In this document: positions 13,401 through 25,446 of the stretch, one piece after another
Layout: each line of letters begins with the position of its first letter
Numbering within the stretch: position 1 is the stretch's first letter
Assembly (NCBI RefSeq): GCF_032854445.1
Contig: NC_088295.1
Span: 81,512,644-81,576,643, forward strand
DNA: 64,000 nucleotides
Reading direction: 5' to 3'
Source of the DNA: Liolophura sinensis
Lineage: Eukaryota; Mollusca; Polyplacophora; Chitonida; Chitonidae
Program-made: the position numbers and the translations under genes
The notes under the pieces: model-generated
What the model was told of the DNA's origin: nothing
Databases searched by the model: none
The model's input: only the letters and a program-made list of their open reading frames with translations

Positions 13401-14387
13401 CCCAGAAACCTTCAGCAAATAACAATTCTATTGTATTTCAGTAACGGAAATATGAGTAGGTGGCACAAGGTTTGAGAGTTTATGTTCAATAGATGGCCAG
13501 TGACCTTCAATAAGTTGATGTGTTCAAATCAAACTGCTCATGATTCCCGAATAGAATTTTCAGCGTTCATGTAGAGTGTGGATCTTTGTCTTGGGTCGGA
13601 TGTAGCAAAGGTGCATTAAGGTCCTCAAGAAAATGTAAAATAATGAAATAAATATATTACTTGTATTGATTTTTCAGTTTCCTTATTCTGAACAGTTCAT
13701 AAATGTGGAGTGTGCCGTAAAACATTAACGTTTTGTGATTTTTCGATTTAGTAGACTGACCAGCTCGGATTAGGCTCAGATGAAAAAACGAAGTGAATAA
13801 ACTATTAGACAGTACAAGGGAACGTTACAGCGAATAAGCTGGCACTGTACACGTACAGAGGTGGAAAATATGTATACATGCAGGCGCACAATGGCACGTG
13901 TCACATCTGATACAGCTTTACTTCTCATAGCCAAATGTTTGAATATCTCTTGATCTTTGTTTGTTTAGAACAAACTCCGACAAAGTATGGCGTGGGATGA
14001 ACAAATGGTAAAGGTATTTCAGACACCTTTTAACCATCTATATCAGATTACAAAAGAAATCACAAGGAATACATCTAAAATTAACCAGGGTAGCGTATTA
14101 GAATGCATAGAAGGTAATGTATTTCCACCAGTATTGGAAGGTTGGCAATTCACACGTCTCTCCCAGTGAGTTTGAAAAGGGGGCGTGGGTAACGTGTGCT
14201 TGATAAGCCTGCTGTATACGGAGCACCACATGGCATGCCGGAACAGGAGCGAAATCACCTACTCATTGGCCATATACTCACCCGAAGCGAACTCGAGTAG
14301 TTTTTGACAGACTGTATGCTGCCTTACCGCTGGACGGTTGTTGACGTGCGGGCGCAACGTACAGTCCGGTCAGCTGAGACGGTGGCG

Positions 14388-14397
14388 TATATATAAG
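14388..14397 (+). promoter_or_regulatory. TATA box of Kunitz gene A
   Basis: TATATATAAG lies about 30 bp upstream of an initiator-like TCAGTT at 14420-14425. That gives a 5' UTR of about 170 bp before the ATG at 14595. Its strength suggests regulated, high-level expression. Confidence 0.65.
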
Positions 14398-14594
14398 ACA
14401 GCAGATTACACGGCCCGACTCAGTTCATAGGTTGACGAGCAGGGACTTTACTGGCCAACCGACAACTTTTTACAGGATCAGCTCAGTACACCTTCTGCTG
14501 TCAAGTCGTTCATCGGTGTGCGACTATTGGAATAGGTTTACCTGTACACTTGTCCATCTTGAGAGGAGGTGTATTTCAGAAGAACTTTTAAACC

Positions 14595-17302
14595 ATGTCA
14601 CCTCGCTGGACTCTGGTGACTGTAGCTCTCTTCACATTCATATCACTGGTGAGTCTCTTTTGGGGAAAATATAACTGTTTATCTTAAATACCATGTACTT
14701 AGTGCCATATCCCATTTCACAAAGTTTATTCTGACTTTTATCACTGACAATTATCATTCAAAACATGCTATCGCCTTAATAGTGCTCTAACAAGTCTATT
14801 TCAGTTTGAACCTCTGAGACCATCTAATACACCCTAGGTATAAATGAAAATTTGAAATTTTGACATAGATAAAAAATGGATTTTGGAACGTGTCCCTTAG
14901 CATATTAATAACGCAAATATGTAAGCACATTGCCATACTGCATTGGGGACGGCTTTCAGAATGATGAAGATAGTCGCTCTAAATTTGGTCAGTTTTGTCT
15001 TGCGCCGTATACGCGTTGAATCATTTCGGACATAAAGGACAACTGGGAAATCTGACTTTGGCCGTTTCATTCAGTAGAGTTTGACAGGTGAAACAGTTAT
15101 GCTCCAGAGGACTTTGTGACATCTAGAGTATGATTTGGGGCCTTTGACTAGCAGTTGGATTCTTTCCTCCTTAGTACTTTATATCAGACGTCGGAGTAAA
15201 CACTGTGGTTTTCCGTGTCTTTAGGGAGTCCCAAATACCATAGCAGCCTCTCTAATTAACCCTTTATTGGGGTTAGAATTGGCAGTTAAGGGTCAGACTA
15301 CACTACCCTTAGAAAATGTTCTTACTTCTCTAACAGAACAAGTCTGTATAAGGCGCATGCTCAGTACCATTAGAACAGATTGCATGCCGATGGGAACTCC
15401 GACATAACTTGTTTATTGCACTAGGTCTTTTAACATTTACATGGCACCGTTTATTTATGTTAGGCAACTGAGGGAACAATAGCTAAGTGACTATACAACT
15501 GTTTTCTCCATTATATGGAGTCGTGCCAAGAGATTGTATGATGATGTGTCATCCTGCACTGAACAGGTTATAAACCGAGCGGTAACATCAACTTAGCCTA
15601 CTGGATAAATAGAGGTCGTAGCTGGTTTATTGCTGAGGCGATGCTTTTGCCGCAACGGATCGCCTTCTGGCCAAGGCCACCGCATGCTCGAATCCCGCTC
15701 TCGCTGGTTCGGTTACGGTTTTTAGTTCGAAGATTTGCAAATCACGTGGTGAAGAGTACTTATTTACTCCTGTCATACAAATGAAACAGCGATGAATAAA
15801 TTCGTATTCGATAACTGTATTAACCTGAGTATTCGAAACATTTTGCGAGCTTGATTGTTATGCAGGTACTACATGTACTAGCGAACAAATTACAAACAGA
15901 GCGTAAAGACCATATTTACTGGAAATAAATAATCTGTTCCATGTATTCACATTATCATGTATATTGGTTATAGGTGTCGGGTAATCTTGACGCTCTTGTA
16001 CCCGATGATGATGGACAATGCGGGGTATGATCATGTTTTGTTTCTCCTATTTCTTCGTTCTTTTTTTGAATCTCATAATAGATTTATTACGTAATTATTC
16101 ATGCTCTATAATATAAATGACTGCAAGCTCAGTAATACATTTGAACACGATGGTGTGATTTTCAAAAGCCAATGTCAAAAGACAGCCAAAATGTTTGCTG
16201 TAAATATTTGATTCTGCATGTTACTATTGTTTGGTTGTTTTTTGTATGTGCATTGTAGGCGTGTTTTATTTTCCAGAAATATAAGATATCGTGCCCACTT
16301 GGTAAGGTCTGTCGGGTGAGGAAGATCTACTGGCCTCGGAAAGTCCAATACCCCATCTGTGTTCTCAGGGACACTCCAGTTGGTAAGGGCATTCTTCTTA
16401 CAGAGAGTAATTCAACAGTTGTGCCTTTTGTCAGTCAACAATTTGCGATACCGTCGTGGAATTTAGTAATTGAAGATAAACTGTAGGCGAAATGCTTACA
16501 TTTCATGTTTTACTGGGGGGGGGGGATCGTACGACTACAATCTAATATTTACGTATGTATACATGATTAAATTAAACTGTCTCGGTAGACATAAATATGA
16601 AATCTTTTTTTTCTTTTTACAGAAAACCGGAATACATGCCGGTTGCCCCCTGCTCCGGGGACATGTGCTGGGCGGTTCTTGCGCTGGTTTTATAATACCC
16701 ACTCCGGACAGTGCAGTTTCTTCTACTACAGCGGCTGCAGAGGTAACGAAAACAACTTCCTCAGGAGGGAAGAATGTGAGAAAACCTGTCTTGGGCTGAG
16801 GGAACTGGTTATTCCTCCAGAAGCTACCGTTCTGCCTCCTGTGGACCCCCTGAATGTTCCGCCTGCTCCGCTCTCTAATTTGGAGCTTGTGGAGACGCCA
16901 ACCGTGCAGGGTATGCCCACTTATAGGAGAGGGAGGAAAGGAAGGAAGGGAAAGAGGAATCAGAGAGACCGGAAGCGGAAAGGAAGGAAAAGGCGAAACC
17001 GACATAAAGCACCCGAAAAATATCTCAGTTTGAATTCTGCCAAAGTGGCCTTCATCCCTGCTCAAAAAGATGCCCCAAACAAAACCAAAGCCGATGAGAA
17101 GGAGAGGAACAGGGTGCTACCGACGTCTTTGAGGAAATCCATCGCATCCGGAAAATATTTCAGAATCTTTACCATTCTTTCTCGGAGACACGGTAACAAC
17201 GTTTACAGAGGAAGCAGGTCTCACCGGCGGCGAAAACACCGAGGTCGATCCACGACAATTCCCCTACCACCGATGTCACCGTCTACAACGCCATTCTTTT
17301 AA
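14595..17302 (+). CDS. Secreted Kunitz-domain protein A with four-Cys module and basic tail
   Basis: Four exons (14595-14648, 15974-16024, 16277-16382, 16623-17302) join in phases 0, 0 and 1 to give 296 residues. Residues 1-18 are a signal peptide. Exons 2-3 encode a module with spacing C-x6-C-x5-C-x15-C and a Trp-Pro core (IYWPRKVQYPIC). The Kunitz domain spans residues 76-126 with perfect spacing (8-15-7-12-3) and landmarks FFYYSGC and GNENNF. P1, the residue after the second Cys, is Ala, so trypsin inhibition is unlikely and an elastase-like target or a non-inhibitory role is possible. A Pro-rich linker leads to a dense Arg/Lys cluster (residues 172-199) and a motif at 241-259 shared with gene B. 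The basic tail suggests binding to heparan sulfate or acidic matrix, as in TFPI (inference). The start is the only ATG giving a signal peptide in phase. Confidence 0.88.
14649..15973 (+). other. Intron 1 of Kunitz gene A
   Basis: Donor GTGAGT at 14649, acceptor TAG at 15971-15973. A possible degraded tRNA-SINE head lies at about 15625-15700, with a B-box-like GCTCGAATCCC. Nothing else recognised. Confidence 0.7.
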
Positions 17303-17545
17303 ATGTTGATAGAACGTTAGTGTTTGTGCGAAGCGAGATGATATTAGCAGAGATCTGGGAGAACTGCAAGGACAATGTGTAAATAGCTGTAAAGAAACGG
17401 GCCAGTAAGCATCTCTGCATAACGCCAAAATCTGTAAGAAACGACATTGGTACTAATGTAAGCCAGACATCCAAATAAGCCTAAAACTACAACACCCATA
17501 TGGATGATTTTTCAGTCTCTGTGAATTCTACTGGCCATTGTGACC

Positions 17546-17551
17546 AATAAA
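17546..17551 (+). terminator. Polyadenylation signal of Kunitz gene A
   Basis: AATAAA about 245 bp after the stop codon, the first canonical hexamer noticed downstream of it. Confidence 0.5.
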
Positions 17552-18902
17552 ATGTTACCTTTATCATCAGTGGTATGTTAACACTCAAACAAGTCAAACT
17601 CGGAAGCGGCAGATCTAATGTATCTTTCCTTTTCGAACCGTGGATTCAGTTTACTACACAGTAAGGTAGAAACGTCGGTACTTTGATATTTTGGCACTTG
17701 TAAATATACTTGTAAATAGTGTACACTTTGAAAGTTCAGAAAGTTATCAGAGAGTGTATAGTAGCATTTAAAAAGGGTTTAAGATTTTTCTCGGCAGTTC
17801 AATATCGATACATCGTCATCAAATATTTTAAAAAACATATATGGTGTATAACAAAGTTGAGAGTTGTTTTCTCATAGGTCTTATCATGTATGTCACATTA
17901 GATCGCATGTACTAACTTAACGATTATGGCAGTCGTAGCATCAGGTGAGTCGTAGCGTCTCGCAAACAGCGCGCAGCAACAACAGCTTAATTAACACTTT
18001 ACAAAAAAAAAAAAAATTTGATAAATTAATCACCCATACGACCAATGACGACGAATCCTTGATGATACTCGTGCTGTTTATTATATGAATCCCTGTCAAC
18101 CATCATTGTATTCCATCTGATTATCCTTGCTGCGTTTTGAGGCAAATTTGAAGAGAGGGCATCAGGAGGTCAGAGTTTGGATAGACTGTCTTACTTGTAA
18201 CGTGATCAAAAACACTGTTGTACATATTTTCTTAGCACTCAGAAAATAAATAACACATCGTAACAAATGGTAACTTTTGTTTATCTCATATTTTTGTTTC
18301 TTATACAAACCCGAAAAACGGTTCTGCATGTTTAAATCTCCTATTCTCTCTAATCCACTGCAAGAAATACAAGGTTTTGACTGCATCAGAATAACAAGAG
18401 GAATAATGTAGAAACACGGCTATTACCTACTTTTTCGCTATAAATGCTGGATGGATAAAAAAATTGTGAAACACAACAGACGAAAAATGTGAATAAAACA
18501 CAGGAAGAGTACTTTCTTCTCTTTATGACTTCAGTTTGATTGTTATTTTACACCCTGCAAAAGAATATTTCACTTGTATAATGGTAACCTACTTTTTCAG
18601 AGCCGAGAGGGACCGCATATCTCCAGTTACCCGACACACAATGCAAATGTGGCAAAAGTGGCTCTGCTCTGTGGTCAAGTCTTTGTGATTAATGGGCGGC
18701 ACGGCAAATCAGAAAACCAAGAAGGGTCCCGTGTGGCTGCTTATACCTTCACCTTAAGCCGAAGTAGCCAGAATTTTGTCTCAACAAACAGACAGGTTTC
18801 AGATTCAACGAAACGACTTAATTCAATTTATTTATGTTTTTATAGAGGCGGCGGGTACATGAACATCTATGTTGGTTTACGTAGCTGTTTGTGTTACGAT
18901 CG

Positions 18903-19076
18903 TCGGGATCTTCATGGCCGAGTGGTTAGCGTACTGGCGCAGCCTCTCGCCAAGCTGCAGATCGTCGTGGGTTTCCCCCACGCTCTTCCCGGTTTCCTCC
19001 CACTATAAAATTTACCGCCGTCGAATAGGTGAAATATTTTTGAGTATGGTGTAAAACACCAAATAAATAAATTAAC
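18903..19076 (+). mobile_element. SINE family 1, 5'-deleted or rearranged copy
   Basis: Begins with an A-box-like TGGCCGAGTGGTTAGCG and continues into the conserved body (GGGTTTCCCCCACGCTCTTC). It ends in the family tail: GTGAAATATTTTTGAGTATG, then GTGTAAAACACCAAATAAAT. The B box is not evident. Confidence 0.75.
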
Positions 19077-19149
19077 AAATAATTAACTAAATAATGTTAA
19101 GAGCGCCTGTAGCTGAAACTAAGACTGAATATTTTCAGCTGATATCATT

Positions 19150-19512
19150 TATTTCCTTACTGTTTTACACCTTACTCAAGAACTGTTGACTTACCCGGTG
19201 ACGGTTAGTTTTATGCATGGAGGAAACTACAGTGACAGGGGTAAAGTACCGAAATTACTTTTCCCACGTTCTGAAGTACAGATATGCACACCGAATTAGT
19301 AGATGGCAAGAGGTATCCAACGCGCGTTAGACTTCGCAAAGGGCCAACGGCGTCGTCAGTCAACTGTTGTCACCAGGCCTCACGAACACTGAGGGCGGGT
19401 TAATATATTAAAAAAAAAAATCCCATATCCATCTGCGGGCTTGAACCCGTAACTCTCTTGTCCAAGACATTCAAAGAAAAGCACTTTAACCCCTACGCCT
19501 CTGCCCGTTCCC
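19150..19512 (-). mobile_element. SINE family 2, near-complete copy
   Basis: On the minus strand it opens with a tRNA-like head: A box GGCGTAGGGGTTAA (19487-19500) and B box GGGTTCAAGCCC (19437-19448). The body is shared with copies at 34.3 and 48.3 kb, including a segment that reads AGATATGCACACC on the plus strand. It ends in a TTCTTGAGTAAGGTGTAAAAC-like tail, which resembles the family 1 tail. Confidence 0.65.
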
Positions 19513-22500
19513 AGCTAGCTTTAGGGTAAGGGCCACAATTTGTTGCCCATTTGCCGTCACAACACCTGCAGGGTCGGGGATCACCAAGGCCACACGCTAT
19601 GAACAACAACTAAGGTTCCATGACAGATAATTTCCACTTCTCATAGGTTCGTTAAAACCTGCAGAAGAAATTTGCCGGAATAGGTCAGAAGAATGGGGCA
19701 CGTTTGGCTGGCGTATAAACATACTGTCTTGAGGAGTTAGCTGGAGGACGTGCTTAAGTAGGTCTTAAACTTGCCCCCCAACACCACCAGGGTTGACACC
19801 CGAGCCGAGGATTTCAGCTTCAAACAACTCCAGGTTTACACAGCTTAATAACAGCATGGCGACGCGTGCGCAGTGTCAATAACATGCGTTTAAAAACATC
19901 ATGGTTGATAATGTGTTGACCAACAAACCGCGGTCCTGTTAATGTTGTGATAGGTGCAGGAAAGTAGGCCAACGACATAGATGATTTAGACAGGTTACCT
20001 TACAAGAAATCACTCCAGATAAAAACAGTGTTTTAGTTACAAATAGCAGCGTCAAATCATTCGAAATGGAATTCATTCCGTCAGGACCTTAGAATGGTAT
20101 ATCAATTTATATAGAATATGAAATGTATATAATTTACTGAACTGCGAGTTGCAGATTTGAAATTAAATGAAGGCCTACATGGGCCTATATAACTTAATGT
20201 TTTGCCAATAGAAATATTTATGAAGAGAGTTTTCTTGAAACGGTAAAATATACAGACTGTCTCCCAAGCTTGCCTTCATGCACATTAAGTATTTCCTCTG
20301 TGTAAAGTCACGGCGGTGTCTCGGAGAACTCTACGTACACTATGTGAATCAACAATCCTAAAATAAGGTGTAACTTTGTGTTGTCGATCATCATTACAAG
20401 ATAAGCCATGTGTTCTTTATAAGAATTTTCAGCTATTCTTGGCCATGTTCACTGAGGTATACACAGGCTAAATTGTGAAAAAGCATATACTTCGAAAGAT
20501 CATTGGTGTTGAATTTGTTGACCAAACAGGACACAAAGAACAAACTAACTTCATGATCACGGTTGAGTTGTTGGTTGTCACACAATTATTTCCTACATTG
20601 TTTAGGTTAAACAAGTGAGACTACATTCAAACGACAAATTCACACTTTTTCAGATGATAAGAGCACATTTATTCACCACTCCCGGTACCACCACAGCTCG
20701 TTTTCCGTTAAAAACTTCTCTAGACCACCATGGCTCTAGAGGCCATCGCGATCAATGTTATCGTCTTACATTTCACGTACTGTCCTCATAAAAATCACCC
20801 AGAAAACGCTGGCCACTTCCGGTTGGCTGAATGGCGTTAGCCGAGGCTTCCTCCATTTTGAAAGAGCCTCTTTGAACGCCCATTTAGGCAAAACAAGAAA
20901 CTGGAAAAAGCTTCCGGGAATCGATTCCTTGTGCGTAAGTATGGTGAGGAAATGCGTCAGAGACTATCGTCGGGATATGTACAAGTCATATATATCCAGG
21001 CTTTCCACTTTGGGTATTATTTATGTTATGAAGTTCAAAAGCCTCATGCAAAGTTTCTCATGGAAAATCAAAACGCACTTTGAACAAAACGATAAACTTA
21101 ACAGAACAGGAATACCTGGAGCACCTTGGGCCCTTTGCGTAATGTACAGGTAAAAATCTTTTTCTTCAAACCAAGAGATTCCGACTACTATCTAAGATTT
21201 TATATCTTAACTGCTCCCTGGCTATTTGAGATTGAGTGGGAAGCTAAGAGAATGCAAGCCTGCCCTCTGTCTGTCGTGTTGTGAAATTCGACTCTCGCTT
21301 GCCAGGAAGTTTTGCTGCGAGTTTACATTAGGAGGTTTGTTAAGTAGACCCTACATGGCGAGGTGTATATGGTTTGGATGGTGGTCAACACATAATTAAA
21401 AATCTTAAGTAGGGTATTTATTTTGTGAACACTTTAAATCAAACCATTATGCTTTTCTCCTTCTCGTGGACGCAGATTTCAGTGACGTTTCTGTACGTCA
21501 GGTAGCAAACGTAGATGTCACATCCATGTGTGGGTGACGGCTACCACCGACACATTGGCGGGAGGAAATCTGTTAGCAATGTGCCATGTCATCATCAAAA
21601 ATTGGGACTAAATCTCGCGGGACAAAGTATAAAGGAACTAATTATATGAACGAATAACACACTTGAAATAAGGTGTAGGTCAAACTAACATATTGTTTGT
21701 CATATATTTAGCTGCGCTTATCAAGTTTTCTTTGGAACCAGCTGGTGTGCGTTTGGCGAACTTCTGTGTTTAATATCTGTTTTCCGTTACGGAGAAACAG
21801 TTAACTGCGCAGGATGACTTTGAACTGCTCGGAGATTTTCGGGAGAATTCCCCTCTCAGTCGTGGGTGTTTCCTTTCGGAAGGAGAGAGACGTAAGCAGA
21901 GCCAACGCGCCACCAGGAATTAATTCAGAACATTTTGATGACCACTCCACATCTGGCAGTAGTGATCTCCCTTTTTTACTGAACTCGTTTGTATATTTTC
22001 CAGATAGTCTTACTGCACCGTGCCTCTGGTGGTGGCAAGCTTTCTCTAGTTTACAGTTTCAGCTTTTATAAATTTTAAACTGTGTCGTGAGATTCCCATG
22101 GGTGTTAGCAGGTTCATAACAGGTGTATGACTTTGTCGGTGCCGTAAAAGGCTCCAGTAAACCACACTAAAACTCTTGAGAGGAAACTGGGCTTAATTGG
22201 TGCCATAACAAGGCTATGACACCACGTTAAATGAAAGCGGCTGTCAGTCTGTATATCAAGTGAGAGTTCATATCTGCTGGGGGTTTCCAAAATCTCCTGT
22301 GACAAATTATTTCAACACACTGAAGTTGCGCATATCCGTTATTACAAAACCATACCCAGACGTCCCCATCGATGCCCCAGCTGATTCGACCCGTTGTTAG
22401 GTCAGTAATAGCAAGTTTTGGGTATGTATGTCAAAATTCCGCCTACATTACATGTTATTTGAGGTGAAGGAAAAAGATGACAAGAGACTGAGTGGGAACT

Positions 22501-22521
22501 GGATTCCACCATAGAGTGATT

Positions 22522-22978
22522 GTGAGCAGGGTTCGACAATAGGCCGGGTGTGAGCAGGGATCCACAATAGGCCGAGTGTGAGCAGGGATCCACAATAGGC
22601 CGGGTGTGAGCAGGGATCCACAATAGGCCGGGTGTGAGCAGGGATCCACAATAGGCCGGGTGTGAGCAGGGTTCGACAATAGGCCGGGTGTGAGCAGGGA
22701 TCCACAATAGGCCGGGTGTGAACAGGGATCCACAATAGGCCGGGTGTGAGCAGGGTTCGACAATAGGCCGGGTGTGAGCAGGGATCCACAATAGGCCGGG
22801 TGTGAACAGGGATCCACAATAGGCCGGGTGTGAGCAGGGTTCGACAATAGGCCGGGTGTGAGCAGGGTTCGACAATAGGCCGGGTGTGAGCAGGGTTCGA
22901 CAATAGGCCGGGTATGAGCAGGGTTCGACAATGGGCAGGGTGTGAACAGGGATCCACAATAGGCCGAGTGTGAACAGG
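22522..22978. repeat. 28-bp tandem repeat, 16 copies with higher-order pattern
   Basis: The unit reads AGCAGGGATCCACAATAGG then CCGGGTGTG. Two main variants occur, one with GGATCC and one with GGTTCG. A sub-variant has AACAGGG in place of AGCAGGG. The order is mixed but a three-unit block (GGTTCG unit, GGATCC unit, AACAGGG unit) repeats at about 84 bp. Degraded copies extend to about 23230. Since 28 is not a multiple of three, all three minus-strand frames carry the same Cys/Pro/His pattern for 169-207 codons; these are not genes. Confidence 0.95.
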
Positions 22979-23602
22979 GCCCTATAGGTTTAAGGTTCCG
23001 CCACAGATAGGGTTTGAAGAAGGTTACACAATAGGCAGAGTGTGAACAGGGATCCACAGCACACCGACGGGAAAACAAGTTTCTACATAATGCGTAAATG
23101 GATAGGTTCTACTATAGGGCGAATGTTGAACATGGAGACCCCATGAATTAAGTGTGAGCAGGGTTTCACAACAGACAGAGTATGAACAGGGTCCCACAGT
23201 AGACCGACTGTCAGCAGGGCTCCACAGTACTACGGAGTATTCCATAAAGGTTTTATTGAGGTTCTCAGAACGAACATGGCCTCATCCACTTAGAGCCGGT
23301 AGATGGAAATTCACAGCTTAACTTTGCTTTGTAGTAGATCCAAATCACGCTTGCAAATCGTCTTGTGAGTTTATAGGCAGAATACAATAACTATTAGATC
23401 TGATAGTAAAATGATTTTGGAACCAAGGCCTAAGCGTTGTTCTCTACACATAGCTTGGAGCAGTACTCAGCTTTGCTGTTATCAGTAATAGTTGCACACG
23501 GTTACTCAGTCAACCTTCATATCATATCCATGGTGTTGACATTGCTAAAATTCAAATGGCTTTTTGAAATTTTTTTATGAATTATTTTTTTTTAGGATTT
23601 TT

Positions 23603-23720
23603 TTTATGCCATATTCAAGAATATCACTTACCCTGCATGGCGACGGTCAGGTTTAGGGAGTGAGGAAATTAGAGCGCCAGGGAGTTCATCACCGAGTACC
23701 TAACATACCTCCTGACTTAA
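23603..23720 (-). mobile_element. SINE family 2 fragment
   Basis: The tail and start of the body (ATGCCATATTCAAGAATATC then GCATGGCGACGGTCAGGTTT) match the left parts of the copies at 48.3 and 28.6 kb. A similar short fragment lies at 28577-28690. Confidence 0.5.
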
Positions 23721-24015
23721 AGCTGTAGTCGAACTATCGCGAACACATCACCAACGTGGAGACATAATATGGATATCTGTCAAGCTTATATTAAACTTCA
23801 CGATAATGTGAGAAAGGTATGGATCTCATGGATCCATTGGCCCAACACAATAAAGATCTTGGTGTGATTCGAACTACAGATAACACAACTCAGTTCTGTA
23901 ACAGTGTATTATCTTCATTTAGATAAACACAGCCTTTTTGGAAAGGTTAACGTCAGTTTTGACAAGAATGTAACTGAGTTGTGCAATGATATAAATATCT
24001 TTGAAACAGTAATAT

Positions 24016-24376
24016 CCTCTCCGATAGTGGGAAGGACTGCCAGCAACATGCGGATGGTCCAAGGTGGGTTTCCTCTGGGTTCTGCCCGGTTTCTTCCCGC
24101 CATAGTAGTGGCCGCCGTCTTATATGTGAAATATTGTTGAGTACGGCGTACAATTCCAATGAAATGAACACATAAGTAAATAAACTGTAACTAAGTGCGA
24201 ATGGTCAAAATTTTAAAATGCAAAATATGCATGTCTGTCAGCAACCTGCGGATGGTCGTGGGTTTCACCCGGGCTCTGCTCAGTTTCCACCCACCATAAT
24301 GCTGGCCGCCGTCGTATAAGTGAAATATTCTTGAGTACGGCGTGAAACACCGATCAAATAAATAAATAAATAAATC
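24016..24376 (+). mobile_element. Two head-to-tail SINE family 1 fragments
   Basis: Copies at about 24016-24180 and 24232-24376 share GCGGATGGTC, the GGGTTTC...GGGCTCTG body, a GGCCGCCGTC stretch and the tail GTGAAATATTCTTGAGTACG. The second ends in (AAAT)n, typical of SINE 3' ends. Both lack the tRNA head. Confidence 0.75.
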
Positions 24377-25102
24377 AAGATATGCATCGATTCACTTCGC
24401 AAACTTTGGAAATTATAGTGCTGTTGGGAATTATACAATAAATATATTTTATTTCCCTTCTATGGCTTTATATTTATACCCTTTTACCATGTCCTGCCTA
24501 TTGTTTCCCAACCATGCCGAGAAAGAAAGAAATATATAAAACAAGTCATAACAATACGGAATTGCGTGTCTGCCGAGCACGTGGCTATAATCATACAGAT
24601 GACCAGGACGGAGATTTGTGACAAATGTTTGGCTTGTTGTCATTTTCCTGGCGTCGACTGGCTGTGGTTACGTCCTTGCATATGGCGCACGACTTGTTGT
24701 GGGAAGTCAGGTGTAGAAAAAACAGAAAAACGGCTAGTGTGGTAACACCCAAGTATCTGACCTTTAACATCCTCCAACAAACAAACAGCCAGAAGCTCGG
24801 AGACTTCCGTAACTGCTGGTTTGCCTCAGGAGAGGAATGCGGTCAGGCCGCAGTGAAAACACCTTCTGGTCAGAACGGATTGTCCTCAGTGGACAATCTT
24901 ACATCAGTAAGTGCGATGCACGAATAGACAAGACAGTGTATGCAAATGGTGCTTGTGATGACTGCCTGTGACATCTGCTTCATGCCAACATTGTGTTTCA
25001 TGAAGGAAACATCTTGGAAACAGATATGAAATAAACAACACTGTTGAATTTAAGAATTACTGTTTTTGAAATAATTTTGATGTTTACTCATGAAAGAAAA
25101 TT

Positions 25103-25446
25103 GATTATTTTTGAAAGGTTCCACTTATGAAAAAATGCGTTCATTTTTTATGTCAAATTTGATAAATGTTTGCAAAAGTAGTCGGCATGGTTATGGCAGA
25201 ACTGATCAATATTTGAAAAGTGGAACTTATTTAAAAAATAATCAGATCTTATTTCAAATTTTCTTTGTTTCAAAACTGGCATTTATTTAAAAAATGGACG
25301 TCACAACAAAATTCAAATAATAATGGCGTTTGTTTAGTACATTATACTTGGAAAATTATGAAGCTGTTATGTTATGGGAATTATCCTATAAGCAGATAAT
25401 AGCATACGAATGCTGAAAAGCAACTCTTATTTGAATTTTGTTGTGG
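25103..25446. repeat. AT-rich fold-back segment with two inverted-repeat pairs
   Basis: GATTATTTTTGAAAGGTTCC (25103 on) pairs with an inverted, slightly diverged copy at 25218-25243. A second perfect 19-bp pair (CACAACAAAATTCAAATAA near 25303) is inverted at about 25427-25446. No terminal duplication is evident. It may be a decayed fold-back element. Confidence 0.5.

Larger units (their letters stand above)
6760..14387. other. Intergenic region, no gene recognised
   Basis: The stretch lies between the Ig/sushi exons and the promoter of Kunitz gene A. Open frames are short (about 120 codons at most) and match no family I know. Contents noted are an (ATA)n run at about 7919-7940, a poly-T run near 9437-9449 and the 60-bp tandem array near 9.93-10.47 kb. 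The missing 5' exons of the Ig gene may lie here. One weak candidate first exon (9083-9160, minus) does not fit the phase needed by the exon starting at 6759. Confidence 0.6.

Noticed and set aside
16535-17065. 176-codon minus-strand frame
   Set aside because: Antisense shadow of the Kunitz gene A last exon.
18574-19008. 144-codon plus-strand frame
   Set aside because: Its 3' half is SINE sequence and the 5' half has no recognisable feature.
20755-21153. 132-codon plus-strand frame, the longest non-repeat frame between the Kunitz genes
   Set aside because: No signal peptide, domain, splice support or promoter was seen. The length is compatible with chance in 64 kb.
22402-23078. Three overlapping minus-strand frames of 169-207 codons rich in Cys/Pro/His
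   Set aside because: Produced by the 28-bp tandem repeat in all three frames.
24625-24927. 100-codon frame followed by a good GTAAGT donor (24907), with a Cys-pair segment NCWFASGEECG resembling a short peptide hormone
   Set aside because: No signal peptide in frame and no flanking exon found. The peptide resemblance is too loose to name.
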